Positions 8,494 through 16,124 of a stretch of 34,193 bases of DNA are shown piece after piece. Every line of letters starts with the position of its first letter. Position 1 is the stretch's first letter. The notes under the pieces were generated by a model. The model was not told the DNA's origin. It made no database searches and saw nothing but the letters and a program-made list of their open reading frames with translations. Source of the DNA: Verrucomicrobiales bacterium (lineage in GTDB: Bacteria > Verrucomicrobiota > Verrucomicrobiia > Verrucomicrobiales > DEV007). Location of the stretch: the NCBI GenBank assembly GCA_014239335.1, contig JAAZZC010000264.1:1-34193 (forward strand), read 5' to 3'. The translations under genes were made by a program, and so were the position numbers.

Positions 8494-9639
8494 ATGAATA
8501 AAGAATCCGCTGTAAGAGAAAGATACGCTGCAGGAGCAGATATCCAGGAGCAGGCACTCTGTTGTCCTGTAGAATATGATCCAAAATATCTGGACATTAT
8601 CCCGCAAGAAGTCATTGAAAAAGATTATGGTTGCGGAGATCCGAGCCAACACCTCAATGAAGGGGAAACGGTATTGGATCTTGGAAGCGGAACCGGCAAG
8701 ATCTGTTTCATTGCGAGTCAGGTCGTAGGCGCCAAAGGCAAAGTCATCGGTGTCGACATGACTGATGACATGCTTGAAGTGGCACGGAGGAACGCTCCTA
8801 TCATTGCCGATAAGATAGGCTACGCGAACGTTGAGTTCCGCAAAGGCCGTATTCAGGACCTTGCTCTCGACCTAGAACTGCTTGACCAAGAACTTGATCA
8901 GGGAAAAGAAAATGGTTCTGAAGCTTACTTAAGGGCAGAGCAATTAGCCTCAAAGATCCGATCTGAAAAACCAATGATCCCGGACGATTCCGTTGACGTT
9001 GTAGTATCCAACTGTGTCTTGAATTTGGTGGATAACGATTCGAAGAAACAACTGTTCAATGAAATTTACCGTGTCCTTAAACGAGGAGGGAGAGCAGTCA
9101 TATCCGATATCGTTTCGGATGAAACTGTCCCCCAGGAAATGCAGGATGATGACGAACTGTGGAGCGGGTGCATATCGGGTGCTTTCCTTGAAGAGCAATT
9201 CCTAGTCGCATTTGAAGAGGCAGGATTCTATGGTGTCCATGTTCTAAAAATTGACACAAAACCATGGCAAACGGTCGAGGGAATAGAATTCCGCAGCATG
9301 ACGATTGAGGCCTTCAAAGGAAAGGAAGGAACGTGCCTTGAAAGGAATCAAGCGGTCATATATAAGGGCCCATTCAAACAAATCCTTGATGATGATGGGA
9401 ACTTCATGGAAAGAGGAAAACGCTATGCGGTCTGTGATAAAGTATATAACATATACAAAAATGAACCCTACAGTGATTGCTTTGAGTTAATCGATCCGAT
9501 AGAGGAGATTACAATAAATGAAGCTAATTTATTTGATTGCAGCACGACCCGAATCAGGGATCCAAAGGAAACTAAAGGCATGGACTATGAAGTCACAGAT
9601 TCCGGTTCCGATTGCTGCAGTGAGAGTAATTGCTGCTGA
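8494..9639 (+). CDS. arsM: ArsM-like SAM-dependent methyltransferase with Cys-rich tail
   Basis: This 381-residue protein has a class I methyltransferase core: motif I VLDLGSGTGK at residues 60-69, the acidic strand end VIGVDMTDDML, and VLKRGGRAVISDIV. Cysteines match the arsenite-binding pattern of As(III) methyltransferases: Cys174 in VVSNCVLNL, about Cys226 in WSGCISGAF, Cys47 in YGCGDP, and a CC pair at 23-24. The family converts As(III) to methylated arsenicals using SAM in the cytosol. After the core comes a roughly 120-residue extension with GTCLERNQAVIYKGPF and RYAVCDKVYNIY, ending in a cysteine cluster (CCSESNCC). No other ars gene is in the window, so arsenic specificity is inferred from the cysteines. 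A related metalloid or thiol methyltransferase is possible. Confidence 0.8.
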   Translation: MNKESAVRERYAAGADIQEQALCCPVEYDPKYLDIIPQEVIEKDYGCGDPSQHLNEGETVLDLGSGTGKICFIASQVVGAKGKVIGVDMTDDMLEVARRNAPIIADKIGYANVEFRKGRIQDLALDLELLDQELDQGKENGSEAYLRAEQLASKIRSEKPMIPDDSVDVVVSNCVLNLVDNDSKKQLFNEIYRVLKRGGRAVISDIVSDETVPQEMQDDDELWSGCISGAFLEEQFLVAFEEAGFYGVHVLKIDTKPWQTVEGIEFRSMTIEAFKGKEGTCLERNQAVIYKGPFKQILDDDGNFMERGKRYAVCDKVYNIYKNEPYSDCFELIDPIEEITINEANLFDCSTTRIRDPKETKGMDYEVTDSGSDCCSESNCC

Positions 9640-9659
9640 TACAGATCCCTAAAGATTGG

Positions 9660-10601
9660 CTAAGATCGATCCTTAATCCACCCGAAGACAATTTTAAATA
9701 GCTCATCTCTTTCTTTGTCGAAGGCAAGAAGATGATGACTTTCCTTAAAGAGCCTCTTTGATTTGTCCTTAGCCTCTAAGGAATTAAAAAAATGATCCAC
9801 CTCATGTGGCTTTGTGAAAATATCTTTTCCTGGGTGAAGGACCAGGACTGGTTTCTTTATCTTTGATGCAGCCTCTGAACTGCTAAATACCATACGCTCA
9901 ATGGTACCAAGAATCCTCAAAGTGAATTTGGGAACATAATGTTTAGTCTTAGCCATTTGCTCCCAATGATCCTCCCCCTCAGAAACCTTAGATTCACCAC
10001 CTCCAGACAAACTCCGCAAAGAAACCCTGTAGCTAGGCCATAATAACATTGCAGTACGCACTAATAAATTCTTGATTGGCGGCAACTTTCCTGGCAACGC
10101 AATCAAAGGAGAAGAATAAATCATGCCCTTGATCTGCTCCTTATTCTCTTCAGAAATTTCTGAGAACCCATGCATCAGTATCAGTGACCCGAGACTCTCC
10201 CCATACAAAAATATAGGAACAGATCCAATTTCTTTACGCACAGAACTGATAAAGGAATTCAAATCAGAAAACCACAACTGAACATCTTTTAAATCACCGA
10301 CCCTCTCAGGATCAGGATCATTTCCCTGACCGCGCAATTCATACGCGTACACTGATATTCCTTTTTGCGAGAGATCTGATCCTAAGTTACTGAAATCAGA
10401 AGCGGCACCACTGATACCATGGACCCCAATTATTACAGCACGAGGAGCGTTCCCGTTCTTAGCAATCCATTTAGAATATGGGAAATGAGCTCCATCAAAA
10501 CTTTTCCACTTTGCAGTTAACGTCGCATCTTGCCCGAAAGAAGACACTGACATCAGGAGTAAGGCTCCTAAGCAGATGATCCTTAAAGGGCTCTTATGCA
10601 T
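9660..10601 (-). CDS. Secreted alpha/beta hydrolase (monoacylglycerol lipase-like)
   Basis: This 313-residue protein has a Sec signal (about 1-23, ending SSFGQ). The alpha/beta hydrolase fold shows the oxyanion region VIIGVHGISGAASDF, then YAYELRGQGNDPD, the nucleophile elbow GESLG, an acid in LVLHPGKDIFTKP and the histidine in ESHHLLAF near the C-terminus. The order and spacing fit the serine-aminopeptidase S33 / monoacylglycerol lipase group, so a periplasmic esterase or lipase is likely; the substrate cannot be read. ATG 10601 was chosen because it begins directly at the signal peptide (MHKSPLRI). An in-frame GTG at 10619 would add six residues. The C-terminus converges on the ArsM-like gene with a 20-base gap. 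Confidence 0.88.
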   Translation of the reverse strand: MHKSPLRIICLGALLLMSVSSFGQDATLTAKWKSFDGAHFPYSKWIAKNGNAPRAVIIGVHGISGAASDFSNLGSDLSQKGISVYAYELRGQGNDPDPERVGDLKDVQLWFSDLNSFISSVRKEIGSVPIFLYGESLGSLILMHGFSEISEENKEQIKGMIYSSPLIALPGKLPPIKNLLVRTAMLLWPSYRVSLRSLSGGGESKVSEGEDHWEQMAKTKHYVPKFTLRILGTIERMVFSSSEAASKIKKPVLVLHPGKDIFTKPHEVDHFFNSLEAKDKSKRLFKESHHLLAFDKERDELFKIVFGWIKDRS

Positions 10602-10701
10602 ACTGATTACTATAAACACAGATTTGTAAAAAACCTCAAAAAATCTATAGGTGAGTTATTCAAATTAGTTCAACTCATTTCAAGAACCCCTAAATAAGAA
10701 A

Positions 10702-10735
10702 ATTACTAACAGTTTATTATTCGCCGATTTATGAT
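10702..10735 (+). promoter_or_regulatory. Shared upstream motif and -10-like box before the CxxC protein
   Basis: ATTACTAACA (10702-10711) is followed 18 bases later by TATGAT (10730-10735). The same ten bases occur upstream of the transporter-like gene at 11231, also about 20 bases before a -10-like box. It could be a common -35 region or operator. The evidence is only two copies. Confidence 0.35.
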
Positions 10736-10768
10736 TGATTTTTTATCTTACAATTGCATCATTGTCTC

Positions 10769-11131
10769 GTGCTGAATAAAATCAGAGCTTTGCTTATCTG
10801 CATATTTATTTTCACTGTGGCTGGAGGCCATTGGGGAATGATGCAGGTGATCACTTGGTCTGAAATGGCCAGTCAGGGAAATAATATTAGCTTCATTGGA
10901 GCGATGTTTTCAGACTCTTGCGAGCTTTGCATTAAGATCTCAGAAGAACGCGGCAAAGAAAAGAAGGACCCTCAATCTTCAGCCAACGTTAAAAATCAAA
11001 TGGTTCCCGAAACCGTGTTCAAAATCAAATTGATCTATTATCCCAAACTAATAGCATTAATAGAGCATAAATATACGTCACTTAGAGGCATTAGTTCAGA
11101 ACCCTCAACGGGGCCTCCCCGAAGCTGCTAA
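10769..11131 (+). CDS. Small membrane-anchored CxxC protein, function unknown
   Basis: This is a protein of about 120 residues. The N-terminus has a hydrophobic helix (LLICIFIFTVAGGHWGMMQ) that could be an uncleaved anchor or a signal. It is followed by VITWSEMASQ and SDSCELCIKISEERGKEKK, with a CxxC pair, then a polar linker and a hydrophobic patch, and it ends in GPPRSC. The layout resembles DUF2946-like small proteins seen beside copper and other metal-handling genes, but I do not recognise it firmly. The start is uncertain: no ATG fits, GTG 10769 is preferred, and TTG 10754 is in frame. The next gene, a Met/His-rich transporter on the same strand, and the shared upstream motif suggest a joint role in metal handling (inference). 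Confidence 0.6.
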   Translation: MLNKIRALLICIFIFTVAGGHWGMMQVITWSEMASQGNNISFIGAMFSDSCELCIKISEERGKEKKDPQSSANVKNQMVPETVFKIKLIYYPKLIALIEHKYTSLRGISSEPSTGPPRSC

Positions 11132-11230
11132 TCTAATCAGCTTTCAAAAAGTCTCGGGAGTCCAGCACTGGACTTTCATAGGTGAGACAAATTTTTCTGT
11201 TCCTATAAATGAAGGAACCTTGAAAAATTA

Positions 11231-11266
11231 ATTACTAACAATTTTTACCTCTCTATTAACTATAAT
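11231..11266 (+). promoter_or_regulatory. Shared upstream motif and TATAAT before the transporter-like gene
   Basis: ATTACTAACA (11231-11240) lies 20 bases before a perfect TATAAT (11261-11266). The ATG at 11274 is only 8 bases further, so a transcript from this box would be nearly leaderless. Just upstream, a 7-bp inverted repeat (AGTCCAG, centre 11166) may end the preceding gene's transcript. See the matching motif at 10702. Confidence 0.38.
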
Positions 11267-11273
11267 CATCAAA

Positions 11274-12374
11274 ATGAAAAAATTTAATCTTAGCGTCACA
11301 ATCCTTTGTGGCCTCACTCTCAATTCTTTAATTACATTCGCGGATGAATCTCATTCATCAGACAAATCAAAATGGGATCCCGGACGCCCGGACAGTCATG
11401 CTCCTATAGGAGTTATGGGCGATCATACTCACGGAGCCAATGAATACATGCTCTCTTATCGTTTCATGTCAATGTAGATGAACGGACACAGACAAGGGAG
11501 CCGTTCATTGACTTCCGCAAATGTGTTTGGCCTAGGCTATGACATTGCAGCTTTAGACATGAGCATGGACATGCATATGTTCGGATTCATGTATGCCCCT
11601 TCTGATCAATTAACCTTTATGGGAATGGTTAATTTTGTAGAAAATTCTATGAACATGTTACATAAGCCAGGTCAAATGCATATGGGAGGTGGCATGGACA
11701 TGGGAGGTGGCATGGACATGGGAGGCGGCATGGACATGCATCACCATGGCGGCAAAATGAGCCACAGATCGTCTGGAATTGGAGACATATCAATTGGTGG
11801 CTTGTACAGGTTCTATAACGAAAAAAATCAACGCGCACACTTAAATCTTAGTGTGGTTCTTCCAAGTGCTGGGGTAGAGGAAAGAGAACATGGGATGTTA
11901 TTGCCTTACGGAATGCAACTCGGTTCCGGGACCTGGGATCTTAAGCCTGGAATCACATGGCTAGGACAATCAGGTTCGTTCAGTTATGGAGCACAGGTCA
12001 TGGCCACGGTTCGGCTCGAGGATAAAAATGATGCCGGTTACGCGCTCGGAGATCGTCTCGATACAACTGCATGGTTGGCCCGTGAATTAATGGACGGACT
12101 CAGCGCTTCAGTACGGCTCAGCTATACAAAGTCGGATCCTATCGAAGGACATTTTCACAACGCTCACAACCATAATTCACCCACATTCTTACAGGCTAAT
12201 TATGGAGGAGACTTTCTGGAAAGTGGAATTGGCTTGAACTGGCAATTCAAGAAAGGTGCACTCAAGGGGCACAGATTCGCAATTGAAGGAATCTTTCCTC
12301 TCGACCAGGACACGAACGGAGTTGGTATGGATCGCGATTATACAGTCATTGCAGGCTGGCAATTCGCATTCTAG
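11274..12374 (+). pseudogene. Met/His-rich outer-membrane transporter-like gene with an in-frame TAG
   Basis: The frame opens at ATG 11274 with a Sec signal (MKKFNLSVTILCG..., about 24 residues). It reads PIGVMGDHTHGANEYMLSYRFMSM, meets TAG at 11475-11477, and continues in the same frame from ATG 11478 to TAG 12374 (298 more residues). Without the stop it is one 366-residue protein of the transporter family with the MGDH(M/T)H...MLSYR start and beta-strand-rich end (DYTVIAGWQFAF) of an outer-membrane barrel. Residues about 137-160 are an MGGGMD repeat followed by MHHHGG, and Met and His are abundant throughout, suggesting copper or another soft metal (inference). The downstream piece alone lacks a signal and could not be exported. 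A mutation, a sequence error or readthrough would each explain the TAG. Confidence 0.82.
11682..11735 (+). repeat. Three tandem 18-bp units encoding MGGGMD
   Basis: Units start at 11682, 11700 and 11718. The first two are identical (ATGGGAGGTGGCATGGAC) and the third differs by one silent T to C. They are in frame and followed by a Met-His-His-His segment. Such exact units change copy number easily by slippage without breaking the frame. Confidence 0.95.
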
Positions 12375-12384
12375 GGGGAAAGGT

Positions 12385-13113
12385 TTATCTCCAGATGCCG
12401 GACTCTTTCAATTGCTTCTGAGCGGTCCCACTCCAGTCCCGGTTCGCTGCCGGGCTCGCAGGGCTCGGATGCAATACTCTCGTGACTTTCATAGGAAAAC
12501 TTAATTTTTCTGAAACAGTAGAAACCTTAGACTCTGCGAAAGCTCCAACGCCAACGGCCCACTCAGGTTTCAAAATATCCAGAATTCTCTCAAGGTGCTC
12601 ATCGCAGATTGAATCTAGTCTCCTCTTTTCGTTAGATGGTAACTTGTCAGGGGTCCGGTTTTTACCTGACTCTTCCATGAAAACTAGAGGACAATAATTA
12701 ACAACGAAATGGTCTTCAAAAAAAGATTCCGCTGTTCCGAACCTTTCCGCAAACAAACCCCATAAACGGCGACCACTCACTTCGGACCGAGAACAGTTGA
12801 ACCCTTCAACTGGGCGCTTTGGGTGTTCGGGGTCAGGCCTCATCACTTCACAGTCAATACCCATCCAGTCACGTACAGCAGGTATCTCTCCGAATGGTAT
12901 CCCTGTCTGGGCCATTCCCCAGGGACCCGGATTCATTCCAAGAAACAGAACCTTTTTCTTGGAACCAGAAAATCTTTCCAGATATTGCTCGTGAGGATCC
13001 CAAGCATATTCCAACGGATTGTAGACACATGAAACTGGTGAAGAAAATTCGAGCCCTGAAACTAAAGAACTGAGTTCCTTTGCCGCGTCCTTCATTTCCT
13101 TCGCTGTGCTCAT
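12385..13113 (-). CDS. SMUG1-type uracil-DNA glycosylase
   Basis: This 242-residue DNA repair enzyme removes uracil and oxidised pyrimidines such as 5-hydroxymethyluracil from DNA, starting base excision repair. Motif 1, GMNPGPWGMAQTGIPFGEI, carries the catalytic Asn61. Motif 2, HPSPASPAANRDW, carries His215 near the C-terminus. Both are diagnostic for the SMUG1 branch rather than the Ung branch. VVNYCPLVFMEESGKNRTPDKL lies between them. ATG 13113 gives a normal family length. Its C-terminus converges on the transporter-like gene with a 10-base gap. Upstream on the same strand is amtB, separated by a strong hairpin at 13158-13186, so it is probably transcribed separately. Confidence 0.93.
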   Translation of the reverse strand: MSTAKEMKDAAKELSSLVSGLEFSSPVSCVYNPLEYAWDPHEQYLERFSGSKKKVLFLGMNPGPWGMAQTGIPFGEIPAVRDWMGIDCEVMRPDPEHPKRPVEGFNCSRSEVSGRRLWGLFAERFGTAESFFEDHFVVNYCPLVFMEESGKNRTPDKLPSNEKRRLDSICDEHLERILDILKPEWAVGVGAFAESKVSTVSEKLSFPMKVTRVLHPSPASPAANRDWSGTAQKQLKESGIWR

Positions 13114-13157
13114 AAATAACTTTAATAGTACCTCTTAGAAGAAGGCACAAGACATAA

Positions 13158-13186
13158 GAAGGCCCGGGCAATGTGCCCGGGCCTTC
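13158..13186 (-). terminator. Hairpin downstream of the second amtB gene
   Basis: A perfect 13-bp GC-rich stem (GAAGGCCCGGGCA with its complement) has a 3-base loop and lies 32 bases after the amtB stop. On the minus strand it is followed by TTATGTCTTGT, a poor U-tract, so termination may be partial. It also separates amtB from the SMUG1 gene. Confidence 0.75.
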
Positions 13187-13217
13187 AGTTCATTTAATTC
13201 AATGTGAATTATTAAGA

Positions 13218-14522
13218 TTAGTCGTTATAAGCAGTCTCGCCATGAGCGGATTGGTCGAGACCAATACTTTCCTCAGACTCATCAACTCTCAAACCAACAG
13301 TATGTTTTATGATAAGAAGAATGACAATGGTTACAACCGCAGTAAACACCACAGCAAAGATCGAACCTTTCGCCTGCGTTACAAGCTGTGCTCCCCAACT
13401 ATAATTTTCTGCACCGTTCTCTGTTCCACCTAAAGCAGCTACTGCAACTACAGCAGCGAGGAGAGTTCCAACGAGCCCACCTACACCGTGAACACCAACA
13501 ACGTCGAGTGAATCATCATATCCCAAAGCGTTCTTGACCTTAATTGAGAAGTACCAACAGATCGCACCGGAAGCGACTCCAATGATCAGGGCGCCAATAG
13601 GACCTGCGACTCCAGAAGCGGGAGTGATCGCTGCAAGACCGGCAATCGCACCTGTACAAATCCCAAGCACGGTCGGTTTTTTAGTCGTGGCCACGTCAAT
13701 AAGCATCCACGTCAGTGCTGCTGTAGCTGCTGAAATATGAGTCACTACGATGGACATGGCTCCGGCACCATTAGCTTGCAATCCACTTCCACCGTTGAAT
13801 CCGAACCAACCGACCCACAGCATGCAGGTACCGATTAAGGTCATTGCAAGGTTATGCGGCGGGGACGTCTCCTTACGAGGTCCTACCATGATACAAAAAA
13901 TGAGTGCCGCAACACCTGCCGTGATATGAACAACAATGCCTCCTGCTAGGTCAATAACTCCATCTTTAAACATCCATCCGTCTGGATCCCAGACCATATG
14001 ACAGATTGGAGCGTAACAGAAAAGCCCCCAAAGAATAGCAAATAGCATCACTGCTGAAAACTTGACTCTTTCGACAAAAGTACCCACAACAAGGGCCGGG
14101 GTAATGATGAAAAAAGTCATTTGAAAAGCAAAGGTAAGGATTCCTGGAATCTCAGTTCCTCCAGAGTCATCCGTTGTAAGTCCCTTGCCAAAGAGTGCTC
14201 TTAAGTCACCGATCCATGCTCCGGCACCTTCTAGTGCCAATGAATAACCGGCAACTAGCCAGACCACACTGAGTACACAGGCCATCGCAAAGCAATGCAT
14301 GAGAACTGAGAGCACGTTCTTTTTGTGAACCAGACCGCCATAGAATAGAGCGAGTCCGGGAAGAGTCATGAACAGGACCAATGCGGTAGCGGTCATAATC
14401 CATGAAGTATTTGCCGCTCCTATCGCCGAATCGACGGTAGAAGAGGATTCTTCTGCTAATGCCAGTGGGGCACTAAACAGAAACAACAATAAGGCGCCAA
14501 AAGACGCGTTTAGTTTTTTCAT
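13218..14522 (-). CDS. amtB: Ammonium transporter (second of a tandem pair)
   Basis: This 434-residue Amt/MEP/Rh channel has a cleavable signal (MKKLNASFGALLLFLFSAPLALA) and eleven expected membrane helices. The family start of the mature protein is TALVLFMTLPGLALFYGGLV. The twin pore histidines lie in CHMVWDPDGW and GVHGVGGLVG, and GGIVVHITAG and the phenylalanine-gate region are present. It conducts ammonium/ammonia across the inner membrane. The C-terminal cytoplasmic tail TVGLRVDESEESIGLDQSAHGETAY is the GlnK-contact segment in known members; no glnK is in the window. ATG 14522 was preferred to ATG 14537 because it gives a signal equivalent to that of the paralogue. It ends 704 bases before the left end of the alpha-hydrolase/transporter block and begins 167-182 bases after the upstream amtB stop. 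Confidence 0.96.
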   Translation of the reverse strand: MKKLNASFGALLLFLFSAPLALAEESSSTVDSAIGAANTSWIMTATALVLFMTLPGLALFYGGLVHKKNVLSVLMHCFAMACVLSVVWLVAGYSLALEGAGAWIGDLRALFGKGLTTDDSGGTEIPGILTFAFQMTFFIITPALVVGTFVERVKFSAVMLFAILWGLFCYAPICHMVWDPDGWMFKDGVIDLAGGIVVHITAGVAALIFCIMVGPRKETSPPHNLAMTLIGTCMLWVGWFGFNGGSGLQANGAGAMSIVVTHISAATAALTWMLIDVATTKKPTVLGICTGAIAGLAAITPASGVAGPIGALIIGVASGAICWYFSIKVKNALGYDDSLDVVGVHGVGGLVGTLLAAVVAVAALGGTENGAENYSWGAQLVTQAKGSIFAVVFTAVVTIVILLIIKHTVGLRVDESEESIGLDQSAHGETAYND

Positions 14523-14560
14523 TTTTAGTGAGAACATATAGTTATAGAGTTATAGAAAAA

Positions 14561-14608
14561 GACACTCCTGCGCCTTTGCCCCTATAAATGCAGCATCTTT
14601 TATTCCAT
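14561..14608 (-). promoter_or_regulatory. Leader of the second amtB, related to the sigma-54 leader of the first
   Basis: Read on the minus strand, AGGCGCA-GG-AGTGTC here matches AGGCGCA-AA-AGTGTC in the other amtB leader. Upstream, at 14608-14592, GG and GC dinucleotides are ten bases apart (ATGGAATAAAAGATGCT), the sigma-54 spacing, but the rest of the -24/-12 consensus is weak. It is probably a decayed or altered copy of the paralogue's control region. Confidence 0.45.
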
Positions 14609-14630
14609 CCTAATAAGATAAATTAAATAA

Positions 14631-14668
14631 AAAAGAGCCCCAGAGGAAAATCCACTGAGGCTCTTTAA
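14631..14668 (-). terminator. Rho-independent terminator of the first amtB
   Basis: On the minus strand AAAGAGCCTCAG pairs with CTGGGGCTCTTT (12 bp, one G-U) and is followed by a run of six T. It begins 36 bases after the stop at 14704. It separates the two amtB transcripts. Confidence 0.85.
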
Positions 14669-14703
14669 TAAAAAGAATATAAACTATTTTTTTAGCTTAT
14701 TTA

Positions 14704-15993
14704 TTAGTTATAAGCACTCTCTCCATGGGAACTTTGGTCTAGGCCAGTTTCCTCATTCTCCTCATCGACACGAAGACCAACCGTATATTTGGCTACGCTC
14801 AGTGCAATGACCGATGCAATAGTACTCCAAACAATAGTAACCAGAATCGACTTAGCCTGAATTAAAACCTGAGCCAGACCGGCTTCACCTGCTCCTTCAC
14901 GGATGAAGACCCCAGTCAATAACGCACCCACAATACCTCCAATACCATGAACTCCAAAGACGTCTAGGCTGTCATCATATCCGAAGGCCTGCTTGAGCTT
15001 GGTCGCTCCAAAGTAACAGATGACTCCGGAAGCGAGGCCAATAACAATAGCTCCGACAACTGTGGAACTGCCGGAGGCAGGAGTAATCGCAACGAGTCCA
15101 GCAACGGCACCAGTTGCAGCACCAACTGCAGTCGGCTTACCGGTACTTAAAGTTTCAATTGCAACCCATGCAATGACCGCGGCAGCGGTAGCAATTTGTG
15201 TAGTAAGCATAGCGTAACCTGCATCTGCTCCGGCACTCACAGCACTACCAGCATTAAATCCGAACCAACCGACCCAGAGAAGAGCCGCACCAATGACCGT
15301 GAACGGCACACTGCTCGGAGGACTTAAAGTATTCGGATATCCTTTACGCTTACCGAGCATGATACATGCTACCAAACCCGCAACCCCGGCATTAATATGG
15401 ACGACCGTTCCACCGGCAAAATCTATGGCACCCCATTCAGCAAAAAGGCCTCCACCCCAAGCCATGTGCCAGATCGGGCAATAAGAAAGAATTGCCCACA
15501 AGGTTGTAAAAATAAGGACCGCGGAAAACTTCATCCGTTCTGCAAATGCTCCAACGATCAGGGCGGGAGTAATGATGATGAAAGTCATCTGGAAAGTAAT
15601 AAAAACACTTTCCGGAATCGTGCCACTTTCAGAATCTGGTTTTAATGTGTTAAGAAAAGTATTAGTGAAATCCCCAAAAAACGCACTACCTCCATCCGCC
15701 ACACCCTTGCCGGTCGCAAAACTATAACCAAAGAGGACCCAAAGGATAGACATGACTGCAGTGATGAAAAAGCACTGCATGAGTACGGAAAGGATATTCT
15801 TTGATTTAACGAGGCCTCCATAAAATAGGGACAGGCCGGGAATCGTCATCAATAGGACCAGGACAGTGGCCGTGAGCATCCAGGCAGTGTCTCCCGAATC
15901 AATATTAGAAGCTCCAGCTTCCTGTGCGACGGCTAAAGGCGCAGACAGCGCCAACAACAAAAGTGCCCATAGGGGCTTCAATAACTTATTCAT
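14704..15993 (-). CDS. amtB: Ammonium transporter (first of a tandem pair)
   Basis: This 429-residue Amt-family channel is clearly paralogous to its downstream neighbour; both share the LPGLALFYGGLV-like first helix (here IPGLSLFYGGLV) and the tail TVGLRVDE...GLDQS(A/S)HGE(T/S)AY. The signal peptide is MNKLLKPLWALLLLALSAPLAVA. The pore histidines lie in IWHMAWGGG and GVHGIGGIVG. Between helices it differs from the paralogue in the loop VADGGSAFFGDFTNTFLNTLKPDSESG, so the pair is not a fresh duplication. ATG 15993 was chosen; an in-frame GTG at 16023 lies within a leader element shared by both copies and is unlikely. A near-consensus sigma-54 promoter upstream implies induction under nitrogen limitation through an NtrC-like activator (inference). 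Confidence 0.96.
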   Translation of the reverse strand: MNKLLKPLWALLLLALSAPLAVAQEAGASNIDSGDTAWMLTATVLVLLMTIPGLSLFYGGLVKSKNILSVLMQCFFITAVMSILWVLFGYSFATGKGVADGGSAFFGDFTNTFLNTLKPDSESGTIPESVFITFQMTFIIITPALIVGAFAERMKFSAVLIFTTLWAILSYCPIWHMAWGGGLFAEWGAIDFAGGTVVHINAGVAGLVACIMLGKRKGYPNTLSPPSSVPFTVIGAALLWVGWFGFNAGSAVSAGADAGYAMLTTQIATAAAVIAWVAIETLSTGKPTAVGAATGAVAGLVAITPASGSSTVVGAIVIGLASGVICYFGATKLKQAFGYDDSLDVFGVHGIGGIVGALLTGVFIREGAGEAGLAQVLIQAKSILVTIVWSTIASVIALSVAKYTVGLRVDEENEETGLDQSSHGESAYN

Positions 15994-16047
15994 TTTCAGT
16001 ATTTTATAGGTTGAGAAGGACACTTTTGCGCCTCAATACCTTTAAAT

Positions 16048-16064
16048 AGCAATGTCCATGCCAA
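16048..16064 (-). promoter_or_regulatory. Sigma-54 (-24/-12) promoter of the first amtB
   Basis: The minus-strand sequence TTGGCATGGACATTGCT matches the sigma-54 consensus YTGGCACGRNNNTTGCW at every fixed position except one (T for C at position 7), with GG and GC exactly ten bases apart. The GC lies about 56 bases before ATG 15993, leaving a normal leader. No clear NtrC dimer site was found in the 60 bases upstream. Confidence 0.78.
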
Positions 16065-16124
16065 CTTTTGAATTATTGGCAAAAAAGGCGATTAAACTAC
16101 TTCAACCTAGAAGATTTAGATTAA

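Noticed and set aside
2236-11477. Recoding of TAA or TAG (pyrrolysine, suppressor code or alternative genetic code) to explain the two internal stops
   Set aside because: TAG ends alaS and the transporter itself, and TAA ends many other genes here. The two internal stops are different codons, and no pyrrolysine genes are in the window. Mutation or sequence error is simpler.
11682-11735. Short direct repeats as a CRISPR or intergenic repeat
   Set aside because: The units are contiguous, in frame and encode a regular peptide; there are no spacers.
16021-16023. GTG 16023 as the start of the first amtB
   Set aside because: It lies in a leader element conserved in the second amtB, where it is out of frame; ATG 15993 begins a clean signal peptide.
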